Shown: in pieces, positions 33,367 to 42,545 of the stretch
Layout of the letters: the number at the start of each line of letters is the position of its first letter
Position numbering within the stretch: position 1 is the stretch's first letter
Source: Alcanivorax nanhaiticus
GTDB lineage: Bacteria; Pseudomonadota; Gammaproteobacteria; Pseudomonadales; Alcanivoracaceae
Length of the DNA stretch: 64,000 bases
Reading direction: 5' to 3'
Assembly (NCBI RefSeq): GCF_000756665.1
Contig: NZ_ARXV01000003.1
Coordinates: 248,001 to 312,000 of the forward strand
Translations under genes and position numbers: made by a program
The notes under the pieces: generated by a model
What the model saw: only the letters and a program-made list of their open reading frames with translations
What the model was told of the DNA's origin: nothing
Databases searched by the model: none

Positions 33367-33466
33367 CGAGTTACGAAAACCCAAAACCCCGAAGTCACGG
33401 GGTTTCGCCTTTGATCTTAACTATTCACTATTCACTATTCACTGTTAACTATTAATTGCTCTTCAC
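33358..33466. repeat. Gene-end repeats with an embedded terminator
   Basis: From the plus-gene stop: GCGAGTAACGAGTTACGAAAA, then a perfect hairpin AAACCCCG/CGGGGTTT (33384-33405). After that come three exact ACTATTC heptamers (33420-33440) and ACTGTTAACTATTAATTGCTC, which runs into the corA stop. Convergent gene ends on both sides. The hairpin has flanking A and T and is a likely bidirectional terminator. Confidence 0.8.
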
Positions 33467-34425
33467 AGCCATCCCTTGCGCTTGAAATACCAGTACGGTG
33501 CGATGCCGGAGAGGACCATCAGACCGATGGCCATGGGATACCCGAATTCAAAGCCCAGCTCGGGCATCACCCTGAAATTCATACCATAGATACTGGCAAT
33601 CATGGTCGGCGGCAGAAAAACCACTGCGGCGATGGAGAATATCTTGATGATCTGGTTCTGCTGGATATTGATAAAGCCCTGCGCTGCATCCATCAGGAAG
33701 TTGATCTTGTCGAACAGGAATGTGGTGTGTGACATCAGCGTGTCCAGATCGTGCTGGATCTCCGCACAGGTACGGCGCATGGCCTTATCAGCCCTGACAT
33801 AACGCTGAATGAAGGAAATGGATCGCTGGGTATCCATCAGACACAAACGGATTTTTCCGTTGGTGTCCTCCAGGCGCGCCAAACGCTCGATATCCTGATC
33901 CAGCTCGCCGTTTTCCTCTTCCAGAACGCTGTAGCCAACCTGCTCCAGGTCCCGGTGCACATCTTCAATGGCATCCGCCAGGTTTTCCACTTTCTGGTCG
34001 AGGATACTCAGAAGAATATCCATGGGCTGGGAAACCTTTACCCAGCCTCGCCGGATACGCATCCGCATCAGGCGGAAGTCGGCCATACGGATGTCATCCC
34101 GGAATGAAATCAACCGGTCATTCTGTACCACAAAAGCAACGGTGGATGTCCTGGAGCGCCCCTCGGACTGCAACATGAACAACGAGTGGACATGCAGCCC
34201 CTGTTCATCGCTGAAATAACGGGCCGAGGACTCAATTTCTTCCTTGTCCTCGGTAGGGAGTTCATCCTTGAAAAAGGATTGGACAAGATCTCGCTCATGT
34301 TCTTCAGGCTCAACAAGATCCAGCCACTTTGCCTGCAGCGCTTTTTCTTCGAGACTGCCCGCGCCGTCAGCCGAGGCATCCTTCTCTCTGAGCACACCGT
34401 TTTCAATGTTGAAAAGATGCAGCAT
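33463..34425 (-). CDS. corA: CorA-family Mg2+/Co2+ transporter
   Basis: 320 residues: a large cytoplasmic funnel domain (about 1-250) with long helices, then two C-terminal membrane helices (about 258-278 and 293-312). The GMN signature is present as SIYGMNFRVMPEL (about 279-291). Forms homopentamers that pass divalent cations. The terminal KRKGWL is a typical CorA tail. Divergent from alkB with 45 bases between starts. Confidence 0.92.
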   Translation of the reverse strand: MLHLFNIENGVLREKDASADGAGSLEEKALQAKWLDLVEPEEHERDLVQSFFKDELPTEDKEEIESSARYFSDEQGLHVHSLFMLQSEGRSRTSTVAFVVQNDRLISFRDDIRMADFRLMRMRIRRGWVKVSQPMDILLSILDQKVENLADAIEDVHRDLEQVGYSVLEEENGELDQDIERLARLEDTNGKIRLCLMDTQRSISFIQRYVRADKAMRRTCAEIQHDLDTLMSHTTFLFDKINFLMDAAQGFINIQQNQIIKIFSIAAVVFLPPTMIASIYGMNFRVMPELGFEFGYPMAIGLMVLSGIAPYWYFKRKGWL

Positions 34426-34470
34426 GATGCGTCCTTATATCCGTTCGATATCCATAGCCAGTAGTTGCTG

Positions 34471-35100
34471 ATGATGACTGCCATTCACCGGCCTTGCCAA
34501 CCTGAAATTGTGACATTAGCGGCCCAGTCCCATCTGACACTATGGCGGCAGGCATTGCCCCGCGCGGTGCATGAAGGGCTGTATGAAAGCCTGATTTCAG
34601 CTCTTGCCTGGCGTCAGTCAGTAGTCAGGGTCTATGGACGAGAGCATCTGACACCGCGCCTGACTACCTGGGAAGGAGATGAGGGCGTCAGCTACCGCTA
34701 CTCTGGCTTGACGGAAACAGCCAGTGGCTGGCCGCCAGTGTTGCTGCCCGTGCTGGAGCATGTGCAGAGCATCACCGGCCATTCGTTCAATAGCGTGCTG
34801 GGCAATTTCTATCGTGATGGTAGCGACAGCATCGGCTATCACAGTGACGATGAGACCGAACTCGGTCCTCAGCCCTGGATCGCCTCTCTCAGCCTTGGCG
34901 AAGTTCGGGACTTTGTCTTTCGCCCACGCAGGGGCAGCAGAAAGCAGTGCGCCAAAATCGCTCTTCCGGACAATTCTCTGCTGCTAATGAGCCCACAAGT
35001 GCAGCGGGATTTTGAGCATGCCCTGCCCCGCCGTGCCAGGGTAGACAAAGGGCGGATCAACCTGACTTTCAGACAGATTATTCAGCCCCAGAATGCGTAG
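34471..35100 (+). CDS. alkB: AlkB-type 2-oxoglutarate/Fe(II) dioxygenase
   Basis: 209 residues, ALKBH2/3-like size. The double-stranded beta-helix has the HxD iron motif in IGYHSDDETELG, the distal His in FEHALPRR and the 2-oxoglutarate arginine in RINLTFRQI. Family members repair alkylated bases (1-meA, 3-meC) in DNA or RNA. I chose the ATG at 34471; a TTG two codons earlier is also possible, and the ribosome site is weak. Its last 19 bases overlap the convergent spm fusion gene. Confidence 0.88.
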   Translation: MMTAIHRPCQPEIVTLAAQSHLTLWRQALPRAVHEGLYESLISALAWRQSVVRVYGREHLTPRLTTWEGDEGVSYRYSGLTETASGWPPVLLPVLEHVQSITGHSFNSVLGNFYRDGSDSIGYHSDDETELGPQPWIASLSLGEVRDFVFRPRRGSRKQCAKIALPDNSLLLMSPQVQRDFEHALPRRARVDKGRINLTFRQIIQPQNA

Positions 35101-36305
35101 CTGATGAGGATCGCACAGAGCAGCCCGGCAGCATCTGCGGCCAGCCCACACCACAGGGCATAGCGGAAATCGCGAATCCCCACACTACCGAAATACACGA
35201 CCAGCACGTAAAAGGTGGTCTCGGTAGACCCCTGCATCACTGCGGCCATTCTCCCGGCAAGGGAATCGACCCCTTGAGTCTGCATCACGTCGATCATGGC
35301 CGCCCGCGCCCCGGACCCACTCAGTGGCTTCATCAGCGCCACCGGGAGCGCCTCCACAAACCGAGTATCCATGCCCATGGCAGTAGCAAGCCAACGAAAA
35401 CCGGCCAGAAACAGTTCCAGCACCCCGCCGGCCCGAAGCATGGCAATTGCTGCCAGCATGGCGACCAGATACGGAATGATCCGCACCGCCGTCGTGAAGC
35501 CCTCCTTGGCGCCTTCGACAAATACATCATAGCTATCCACCCGGGTGCGCCAGGCTGCGACAAAGAAAGCGGCCAGCACCAGCAGCAGGATTCCATTGCC
35601 CAGCAGGCTGGAGAGCGTGTTGGCCAGCTCAGCCGGGGCCAACCAGACCACCAGCCCCAACCCTGCCAGCAGAGCCAACCAGAGGCCTGCCACCAACAAG
35701 ATCAGGGGCTGGAACAGGGAGATCTTCTGCACCTTGCTGGTCAACCAGATGCCCACGAATGTTGAGGCGGTGGTGGCCATCAGCAACGGCAGATACACGG
35801 CAGCCGGATCAGCAGCGCCCTGCTGGGCGCGAAACAACAGTACCGTGACGGGCACCAGGGTAACCGAGGACGTATTCAGCACCAGAAACATGATCTGGCT
35901 ATCTGTTGCGACCCTGGGAGCCGGGTTGTTGGCCTGCAACGCTTCCATGGCCTTTAACCCCAAGGGGGTTGCCGCATTATCCAACCCCAGCATGTTGGCA
36001 GCGAGATTCATGGTCACCGGGGCCGTCGCCTTCGGGTTGCGGACAAGTCCAGGCATTAATTTGCTCAACAAAGGTGTCAGCCAGCCGGACAGCCGCTCCG
36101 CCAGGTTGCTGGCCTCAGCCAACCGGAAAAGTCCGCTCCACAAGGCCAGCACCCCGATCAACCCCAGAGAGACCTGCACCGCCAGATCTGCCGCCGCCCA
36201 CAGGGCATTGACTAATCGCCCCGGGGCCTCCATGTCTCCCATCAGAAGCTGAATACAGGCGCCAGCGACGCCCGCGAGGAAAAACAGGCTAAAGAGTCTG
36301 TGCAA
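35082..36305 (-). CDS. SpmA-SpmB fusion membrane protein (nucleoside-recognition/Gate domains)
   Basis: 407 residues with about ten hydrophobic segments. The N-terminal half has SpmA features (PKATAPVTMNLAANMLGLDN, then SQIMFLVLNTSSVTLVP) and the C-terminal half SpmB features (RIIPYLVAMLAAIAMLR, then QGSTETTFYVLVVYFGS). In Bacillus these are separate spore-maturation proteins; in Gram-negatives they occur fused, with unknown, possibly transport, function. A TG-rich promoter region separates it from prc. Confidence 0.85.
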   Translation of the reverse strand: MHRLFSLFFLAGVAGACIQLLMGDMEAPGRLVNALWAAADLAVQVSLGLIGVLALWSGLFRLAEASNLAERLSGWLTPLLSKLMPGLVRNPKATAPVTMNLAANMLGLDNAATPLGLKAMEALQANNPAPRVATDSQIMFLVLNTSSVTLVPVTVLLFRAQQGAADPAAVYLPLLMATTASTFVGIWLTSKVQKISLFQPLILLVAGLWLALLAGLGLVVWLAPAELANTLSSLLGNGILLLVLAAFFVAAWRTRVDSYDVFVEGAKEGFTTAVRIIPYLVAMLAAIAMLRAGGVLELFLAGFRWLATAMGMDTRFVEALPVALMKPLSGSGARAAMIDVMQTQGVDSLAGRMAAVMQGSTETTFYVLVVYFGSVGIRDFRYALWCGLAADAAGLLCAILISYAFWG

Positions 36306-36479
36306 ACCTTCCCCCTTGCGCTAGGGTTTACATATAAGTGTATGAAAATCAGATAATTGGTGTTTGCTGTTCACAGCTTACGGGAACACCCTATAGATTG
36401 CCGGGTCAATAATAATAGCCATGATGGAAATGACCATCGGCTGCCCGGTCACAAACAAGGTAAACCATTGAGAAAACGC

Positions 36480-38585
36480 ATGTCATTAGTCCGAAAAGCC
36501 TTTCCTGTCGTGCTCGCGGTTCTGCTGCTGGGTGGCGCTCTCCAGGTCACCGGTAGTCTGCGTGCCTCGCCTGAAATCCAGGGGGCGCTGAAGCCAACCA
36601 GCGAACAAGTTGATGCGGCCGAGGAAATTGCGGACAAGCTCAAGTATCACTACCGAAAGCTGCCCTTCAATGACGCGCTGTCCAGCCGTGTTCTGGATCA
36701 GTATCTCAAGGACCTTGATCCCAACCGCCTCTATTTTGTTGCCGGTGACATCAAGGAGTTCGAGCGCTACCGCAAACTGCTGGACGACCAGCTGCAAGAT
36801 GGCGAGCTTGAGGCAGGCTACACCATATTCAATCGCTTCCAGGTGCGCATTGAAGATCGTTTGAATAGCATGCTGGAAATGGTCAATGGTGATCTTTCCC
36901 AGCTAAAATTTGATGGTGATGACAGCGTTCGGGTTAATCGCGAAGAGGCGGACTGGGCTGCTGATGAAGAGGCGCTTGCCGCTATCTGGGAGCGTCAATT
37001 CAAGAACGCCGTGCTCACCATGCGTCTCAATGACACTGCAGACGAAGACATCCAGACTCGCCTGACTCGTCGTTACGAGAGCCAGCTCAAACGCATCCAA
37101 CAGAATACCCCCGAGGACGTTTTTCAGGTCTATATCAATGCGCTGACACAGACCTTTGACCCTCATACCACTTATTTCACCCCGCACAACTCCGAAAACT
37201 TTGATATCAGCATGAGCCGTTCCCTCGAAGGGATTGGTGCTGTGCTGCAGTACGAAGATGGCTACACCAAGGTGGTTCGCCTGGTGCCGGGTGGCCCGGC
37301 CGCAAAAAGCGGTCAGCTGAAGCCCGCAGACCGTATTGTCGGTGTTTCTCAGGAGGATGCCCCTCCTCTGCCAGTAATCGGCTTGCGCCTCGATGAGGTA
37401 GTGGACCAGATTCGCGGCCCCAAAGGCACCACTGTGAACCTGGAGATTATTCCCGCTGGCACCAACAGCGAGCATGACACTCGCATCATCACCATTGTGC
37501 GTAACAAGGTGGTACTCGAGGAGCAGGCGGCCAAGAAAGACATCATTGAAATTGAGCGTGATGGTGAAACCCGCAAGCTTGGCATCATCGAGATCCCCGC
37601 GTTCTACCTGGATTTCGCCGCCTTCCATCGTGGTGATCCGGATTACACCAGCACTACCAGCGATGTGGCCAAGCTGCTGGTGGAATTGCGCAAGGAAAAC
37701 ATCGATGGCCTGGTCATCGATCTGCGCAATAACGGTGGCGGCTCGTTGCTGGAAGTGAACAAGCTGGTCAGCCTGTTCATTAACCGTGGCCCCACGGTTC
37801 AGGTACGTGAATCCAGCGGGCGTGTCAGCGTGGAAGCCGACAAATTCCCCGGTGTGCTGTATGCCGGCCCTATGGCGGTGATCGTCAACCGCTACAGCGC
37901 CTCAGCGTCAGAAATTTTTGCCGGTGCCATGCAGGATTATGGCCGTGCCCTGATTGTGGGTGACCAGACCTATGGCAAGGGTACGGTGCAGACCCTGCTG
38001 GATCTGAATCATGGCAAATTGAAGATGACTAACGCCAAGTTCTATCGGGTATCCGGCTCCAGCAACCAGAACCTTGGCATTGTTCCCGACGTGGATATGC
38101 CCTCACTCATCGACAAGGCCGACGTGGGCGAAAGCTCACTGCCCAACGCCATGCCATGGGACGAGATCGATTCAGCCAACTACCAGCGTGTCAGCGACAT
38201 GGTGCCCTACCTGCCAATGCTGCGTGAGCGCCATGATCTTCGCATCAAGCAGGATCCTGAATTCGTTTACGTCGAGGCTTTACGGGATCTACTCGACCAC
38301 AACCGCAAGATGACCGAGCTGTCCCTGAACATGGACAAGCGGGCCTCCCTGCAAAAGGATTTTGATGCCCAGCGCCTGGATATTGAAAACAAGCGCCGCA
38401 AGGCCCGTGCAGAAGAGCCACTAGCCAGCATCAAGGCCCTTCGCGACCTCGAGGAACAGCGTGCTCTCGACCCTGAGAGTCATGAAGAAGCCATCGACGA
38501 AGACCCCTATGTTCGCGAGACTGGAGAAATTCTGGTGGATCTGATTGATCTGATTCGCGACAGCCAGGTGGCCAGAAAAAGCTGA
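36480..38585 (+). CDS. prc: Tail-specific (carboxy-terminal processing) periplasmic protease
   Basis: 701 residues. Signal peptide (about 1-25), N-terminal helical domain, PDZ domain (about 205-285: GIGAVLQYEDGYTKVVRLVP) and S41 protease domain. The Ser-Lys dyad is visible in NRYSASASEIFAGAMQDYGR (Ser) and YGKGTVQTLLDL (Lys). Prc trims periplasmic lipoproteins and degrades SsrA-tagged proteins. ATG 36480 used; TTG 36468, with AAGG seven bases upstream, is an alternative adding four residues. A strong terminator follows at 38608-38638. Confidence 0.94.
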   Translation: MSLVRKAFPVVLAVLLLGGALQVTGSLRASPEIQGALKPTSEQVDAAEEIADKLKYHYRKLPFNDALSSRVLDQYLKDLDPNRLYFVAGDIKEFERYRKLLDDQLQDGELEAGYTIFNRFQVRIEDRLNSMLEMVNGDLSQLKFDGDDSVRVNREEADWAADEEALAAIWERQFKNAVLTMRLNDTADEDIQTRLTRRYESQLKRIQQNTPEDVFQVYINALTQTFDPHTTYFTPHNSENFDISMSRSLEGIGAVLQYEDGYTKVVRLVPGGPAAKSGQLKPADRIVGVSQEDAPPLPVIGLRLDEVVDQIRGPKGTTVNLEIIPAGTNSEHDTRIITIVRNKVVLEEQAAKKDIIEIERDGETRKLGIIEIPAFYLDFAAFHRGDPDYTSTTSDVAKLLVELRKENIDGLVIDLRNNGGGSLLEVNKLVSLFINRGPTVQVRESSGRVSVEADKFPGVLYAGPMAVIVNRYSASASEIFAGAMQDYGRALIVGDQTYGKGTVQTLLDLNHGKLKMTNAKFYRVSGSSNQNLGIVPDVDMPSLIDKADVGESSLPNAMPWDEIDSANYQRVSDMVPYLPMLRERHDLRIKQDPEFVYVEALRDLLDHNRKMTELSLNMDKRASLQKDFDAQRLDIENKRRKARAEEPLASIKALRDLEEQRALDPESHEEAIDEDPYVRETGEILVDLIDLIRDSQVARKS

Positions 38586-38607
38586 TCAGCTCAACCCGCG
38601 ACAGATA

Positions 38608-38638
38608 GCAAAACGCCGGCTCCAAGCCGGCGTTTTGC
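38608..38638. terminator. Bidirectional terminator of prc and MpaB-family gene
   Basis: Perfect 13-bp stem GCAAAACGCCGGC / GCCGGCGTTTTGC with a five-base loop TCCAA; A and T tracts are part of the stem. Confidence 0.9.
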
Positions 38639-38655
38639 ATTATCCTCATCATGGT

Positions 38656-39798
38656 CTAGGCAAGAGATTTGAAACCCCATCGTGCCGGGTTCTCACCCAA
38701 GCCGATCTGAAGGGTGCGCCGCCCGAGACGATGATTGAGGCCCTCCAGTACCCTTTTGGCGGGATCTGGCAGCATCCGTATGCTGATGCTGGCGGCCTGA
38801 ATTGCCGTTTTGACGATCCGTACTGCTGAGCCTGCGGGTACCGAGCTATGGATATTCAGATCATCCGCCACCTTGTCACCAATCAGATAGCGGCTGAATG
38901 CCAGCAACACATCGTAGGAAAGATTGAATGGCGGCTTGCCTGACATATCTCTGAGCAATGCCTTGGCCAGGGATTCGCTATCCGGGGTCGGATCGTAGAG
39001 GTGTGACGTCAGTTGCAGCGCCATGATCTCCTGCTCTTCCAGCGTCGTCGTCAGCAGCGCCTCGTCTACCCCCAGCAAATACCCCCCATAGCGCCAGAAA
39101 TAATGCATGGACTCATGCTCGCGCCGGGAAATATTGACGCCAAGCCGCTTGAGCCCCCGGACCACCATGAAATCGAATTCCAGAATCGTGCCGGCCATAT
39201 CTTCCTGATTGATAGGAAGATCGTATTTCTCCACATCCCAACGCGGATTGTCACTCAGGAACTGCCGTACTGCAGCGTGTAGTAAACGCACCTCCATGAT
39301 GGTTCGGTGCCCGAGGCCTCCTGGGCGCAGCCCGTCATCACCCACAATGTTGTGCAACATCTGGCCGGTTTCATAGATGCGACGGGAGACATCTTTCTGC
39401 AGCCTCCCTGTGGCTACCAGCACCTGTGAAGGCTTGTTGTGGGCGTACCCTTCCACCAGACTGGAGCACATCAGCACCAGCCCCTGAAGCGCACCATTGC
39501 GGCGATACATGCGCCGACCCAGCTCCATTTCGTCGAAGTCGACCCAGCTCGGCACGGTATAGCAGTGATCAAGGAAAGCCTGAAAGTCACCCCCCTCCTC
39601 TTTTGCCCTTCTTTCTACTTCATTGAGCAACCCGGAGGGACGAGTAAATTTGATCTGGGCCGCACAACGGTCAGCCAGCGGATCCTGCACCCTGCGCCAA
39701 CGCTCAAGGTTGGCATGAGAATAGCGATCCCACCAGACCCGCTCCTGCGGGTTCTGTGGCCCCAATTGATAACGTGCAAGCTCCTGCGGAGTAGCCAT
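38656..39798 (-). CDS. MpaB/DUF2236-family oxygenase
   Basis: 380 residues, all-helical, no signal peptide. The DUF2236 core RTIMEVRLLHAAVRQFL (about 166-182) contains the Arg and His typical of the haem-binding MpaB and latex-clearing (Lcp) proteins; INQEDMAGTILEFDF (about 198-212) follows the family pattern. Family members are haem-dependent oxygenases; the substrate is unknown. Ribosome site GAGGT before the ATG. It has its own promoter and a large operator palindrome (39821-39850), so it is likely tightly repressed. Confidence 0.82.
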   Translation of the reverse strand: MATPQELARYQLGPQNPQERVWWDRYSHANLERWRRVQDPLADRCAAQIKFTRPSGLLNEVERRAKEEGGDFQAFLDHCYTVPSWVDFDEMELGRRMYRRNGALQGLVLMCSSLVEGYAHNKPSQVLVATGRLQKDVSRRIYETGQMLHNIVGDDGLRPGGLGHRTIMEVRLLHAAVRQFLSDNPRWDVEKYDLPINQEDMAGTILEFDFMVVRGLKRLGVNISRREHESMHYFWRYGGYLLGVDEALLTTTLEEQEIMALQLTSHLYDPTPDSESLAKALLRDMSGKPPFNLSYDVLLAFSRYLIGDKVADDLNIHSSVPAGSAVRIVKTAIQAASISIRMLPDPAKRVLEGLNHRLGRRTLQIGLGENPARWGFKSLA

Positions 39799-39820
39799 AC
39801 ATACCTCACAACCTTTGTTG

Positions 39821-39878
39821 TTATCTCAGAACTCACGAGTTCTGAGATAAAGGTAGAGGCACATCGCCAAGGGGTCAA
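39821..39878 (-). promoter_or_regulatory. Promoter with 30-bp operator palindrome for MpaB-family gene
   Basis: On the minus strand TTGACC (39878-39873), 17 bases, TACCTT (39855-39850), then directly a near-perfect palindrome at 39821-39850. The palindrome has 14-bp arms TTATCTCAGAACTC / GAGTTCTGAGATAA and a two-base centre. It has no T-tract, so it is not a terminator; its place over the start site is that of a repressor operator (TetR-type symmetry and size). No regulator gene is adjacent. Confidence 0.75.
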
Positions 39879-39894
39879 TACACTGTTTATAGCT

Positions 39895-40653
39895 TTATGT
39901 ATCCCCTTCAATCAGCGTATTGATGAGCCATTGCGGCGCATCAAGGGGCAAATCATGGCCAGCCTGTGGATGCACTTTGATGGGGAGCTGCCACGCTTCG
40001 GCAAGGCGCCGCGAGCAGGCTGGGTTAACAAGCCGATCGTCGCCTCCGCTGATGATCAGGGTCGGGACCCTGGTCGGCAGCGAGGATGGCGCCCGGAAAC
40101 GCATGGCCGCTACCAGTTGTCTCAGGCTGTTAATGGCTGAAACTGGCTGCTCTTCTGCATAGCCCGCCCACTTTTCTGCCAGTTGGTGCAGATAAGCCCG
40201 ATCATGAAGGTTCGACGTTATCTCGAGAATCGTCTGCTCTTTGAGGACCCGATCGCGAGTAAACAACCCATCACGTAGTAACCGCAGATAATTGGCCGGC
40301 CGCAGCCGGTGCCAGAACGGGCTGTAACGACTCGCGGAGGTATTGATCAAGGCCGCAAATGCCACCTCCTTCGGCGCTTGTGATAGCCACTGTACGGCCA
40401 TCATCGCGCCCAAAGAGAGTGCCACGAGATGATAGGGACCACTTAATCCCTGCGCCTGCAGCTGGGCTCTGGCATGGGCGACCATGCCTCCGATCCGTGT
40501 CGGGCTTGGCTGATCGTGAAACTCACCGTTTCCCGGCAAATCGAGAGTAATCACTCTGTCATTTGGTACTGAAGCCTGCATTTTGGAAGGGAAGTCCTCC
40601 CAATGCTTCTGTTCCCGCACCAGACCTCTCAATAACACCCAGGTTCTTGCCAT
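39895..40653 (-). CDS. Alpha/beta hydrolase
   Basis: 252 residues. WVLLRGLVREQKHWEDF at the N-terminus is the oxyanion strand, LDLPGNGEF follows, and the nucleophile elbow reads ALSLGAMMAV (serine at about 92 in x-S-x-G form). Asp is likely in ISGGDDRLVNP (about 210-220) and His in AGHDLPLDAPQWL. Probably an esterase or lipase-like enzyme; substrate unknown. Same strand as, and upstream of, the MpaB gene but separated by that gene's own promoter. Divergent from the ABC1 kinase. Confidence 0.82.
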   Translation of the reverse strand: MARTWVLLRGLVREQKHWEDFPSKMQASVPNDRVITLDLPGNGEFHDQPSPTRIGGMVAHARAQLQAQGLSGPYHLVALSLGAMMAVQWLSQAPKEVAFAALINTSASRYSPFWHRLRPANYLRLLRDGLFTRDRVLKEQTILEITSNLHDRAYLHQLAEKWAGYAEEQPVSAINSLRQLVAAMRFRAPSSLPTRVPTLIISGGDDRLVNPACSRRLAEAWQLPIKVHPQAGHDLPLDAPQWLINTLIEGDT

Positions 40654-40772
40654 TTCTTGTAACCTTATATGGTAAAGCCGCTATCAGCCCGGCGGTTAGG
40701 ACAATGACCGGGTCACGTTTACCCGCTAGAATGCCACCGGCATTCAGGATGGCAAATGGAGTTTCCTCGCCA

Positions 40773-42200
40773 ATGACACGAAAAACGGTAAAACGGGTAA
40801 AAACTGGCTCAGTGGAGCGTCGCTTTTCCATGGCGAAAGCCGGATTTATGGCTGGGGCCAAATATGCCACCGCCAGTGCCGGCACGTTTTTTACCAGCAA
40901 AGACAAACGTGAAGAGCGTCGTAAGGAAATTCTCTCAGCCCGGGCCCAGGAGCTGGTAGAAGAGCTTGGCAAGCTTAAAGGGTCGGTGGTCAAGATCGGC
41001 CAAATGATGGCGCTGTTCGGTGAGCATTTTCTACCTGACGAAGTCACCACTGCCCTGCATACCCTCGAGAGTCAGACCACCGCGCTTGAATGGTCTTCTA
41101 TCGAGAAACACCTTCAACTTCAGCTTGGCGAGGTGAAGTTGTCGCAGCTGGAGATTGACCCGACCCCACTTGGGGCCGCTTCTCTGGCTCAAGTGCACCG
41201 CGCAACGCGCAAGTCTGATGGCCGCCAGCTGGTGCTAAAAATTCAGTACCCCGGAGTGGCTGATGCTATCGACTCGGATATGCGCGCCCTCGTACGTCTT
41301 CTCAAGTTGAGCCGCCTTGTTCCCATTACCGAACAGTTCAACATGTGGCTCAACGAAGTGCAGGAAATGCTGCGCCGAGAGGTTGATTATGATCTCGAAG
41401 CCCACACCACCCGGCACTTCCGGCACATTCTGGCCGACGACCCGCGCTTTGTGGTCCCGGAAATCGTGCCGGAGTTTTCCAGCCACAACATCATGTGCAT
41501 GACCTTTGAAGAAGGCATCAGCGTTAATGATCCTGCGGTGCTTGAGCTTTCCCAGACTCGCCGCAACTTCATTGGCCGGGCCATCATGGAGCTGTGCTGC
41601 CGTGAGGTATTCGAATGGAACAAGATGCAAACGGACCCCAATTTCGGTAATTACTTGCTGAGGATTGGAGAGGTTCCCGAGCAGGACCAGATTGTGCTAC
41701 TGGATTTTGGCGCGATCCGCGATTTCGATAACGAAGTACTGGGGCCGGGCCGTGAAATGATTCGTGCCTCATACCATCATGACACCGATCGCCTTATTCG
41801 GGCCCTGAACGCCCTGGATTTCCTGGCACGGGGCACTCCCCGTCGTCTTCTCGATGATTTCTCGGCGCTGTGTTTCGAAGCTGTGGAAGTCCTTCAGGAT
41901 CCAGAGCGCTTCCCGCCCCCGGCTGAACTACTCAATGAAAATCTCGAGTACCGCTGGGGCAAAAGCAATCTGCCTGCCAGGATCATGAACAAAGCAGGCA
42001 AGAACGCCCTGTCGATTCACTTCGATGTTCCCCCCAAGGAGTTCATCTTCCTGTTCCGGAAGCTGCTCGGGGCTTACACCTTCCTGCATGTGATTGATGC
42101 CGAGGTTCGCGGCAATACCATCCTGGACCCCTTTATTCACATGCAGGAGCAGGATGACATCCTGTTGGTTGACCAAAAAACCATCAGCCCGGTGGATTGA
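40773..42200 (+). CDS. ABC1/UbiB-family atypical kinase
   Basis: 475 residues. UbiB-type features: KGSVVKIGQMMALF (KxGQ motif, about 67-80), PLGAASLAQVHRA (Ala-rich loop, about 131-143), QLVLKIQYPGV (Lys), FNMWLNEVQEMLRREVDY and VLLDFGAIRDF (DFG). Members support ubiquinone biosynthesis or lipid handling, with ATPase activity. The frame is open upstream to 40563, but that overlaps the opposite hydrolase gene; ATG 40773 (alternative 40749) starts the plausible protein. Terminator at 42242-42266. Confidence 0.85.
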   Translation: MTRKTVKRVKTGSVERRFSMAKAGFMAGAKYATASAGTFFTSKDKREERRKEILSARAQELVEELGKLKGSVVKIGQMMALFGEHFLPDEVTTALHTLESQTTALEWSSIEKHLQLQLGEVKLSQLEIDPTPLGAASLAQVHRATRKSDGRQLVLKIQYPGVADAIDSDMRALVRLLKLSRLVPITEQFNMWLNEVQEMLRREVDYDLEAHTTRHFRHILADDPRFVVPEIVPEFSSHNIMCMTFEEGISVNDPAVLELSQTRRNFIGRAIMELCCREVFEWNKMQTDPNFGNYLLRIGEVPEQDQIVLLDFGAIRDFDNEVLGPGREMIRASYHHDTDRLIRALNALDFLARGTPRRLLDDFSALCFEAVEVLQDPERFPPPAELLNENLEYRWGKSNLPARIMNKAGKNALSIHFDVPPKEFIFLFRKLLGAYTFLHVIDAEVRGNTILDPFIHMQEQDDILLVDQKTISPVD

Positions 42201-42241
42201 CGGGTGAGTGCTGCGGCTTCACGATAGCCGACGACATATAT

Positions 42242-42266
42242 AAGAGGGGCACATGCAGCCCCTCTT
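42242..42266 (+). terminator. Terminator after ABC1 kinase gene
   Basis: Stem AAGAGGGGC/GCCCCTCTT with loop ACATGCA, followed by CTGCTCTTT. The rest of 42267-42545 is the pntAA leader; no certain promoter or riboswitch is seen (a weak TTGTCA at 42363-42368). Confidence 0.75.
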
Positions 42267-42545
42267 CTGCTCTTTAGGCAGTCAAATCAGGCCACCGGAG
42301 ACGCCCCAAAGGCCCAACTCCACGTCTACAGCCTGTTACCTGCTTATCGGTACGATAACCATTTGTCATTTGCCAAGCTGGAAGACCCGCAATATGGTTA
42401 TCACCCTGCTGAGGCCCTGCACCCTTGTCTGACATGTCGTCAGTGAGCTGCAGGCCTTACTTTACGCGGCTTTCAGGGAATGGGGTTGCCCTTTATTCCT
42501 CTCCGGAAGTCGATTATTTGCGAACCACAGACGGGGGTAACGCAG

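Noticed and set aside
40563..40772. N-terminal extension of the ABC1 kinase by 70 codons
   Set aside because: Overlaps the opposite hydrolase gene and its start region, and is unlike the family N-terminus.
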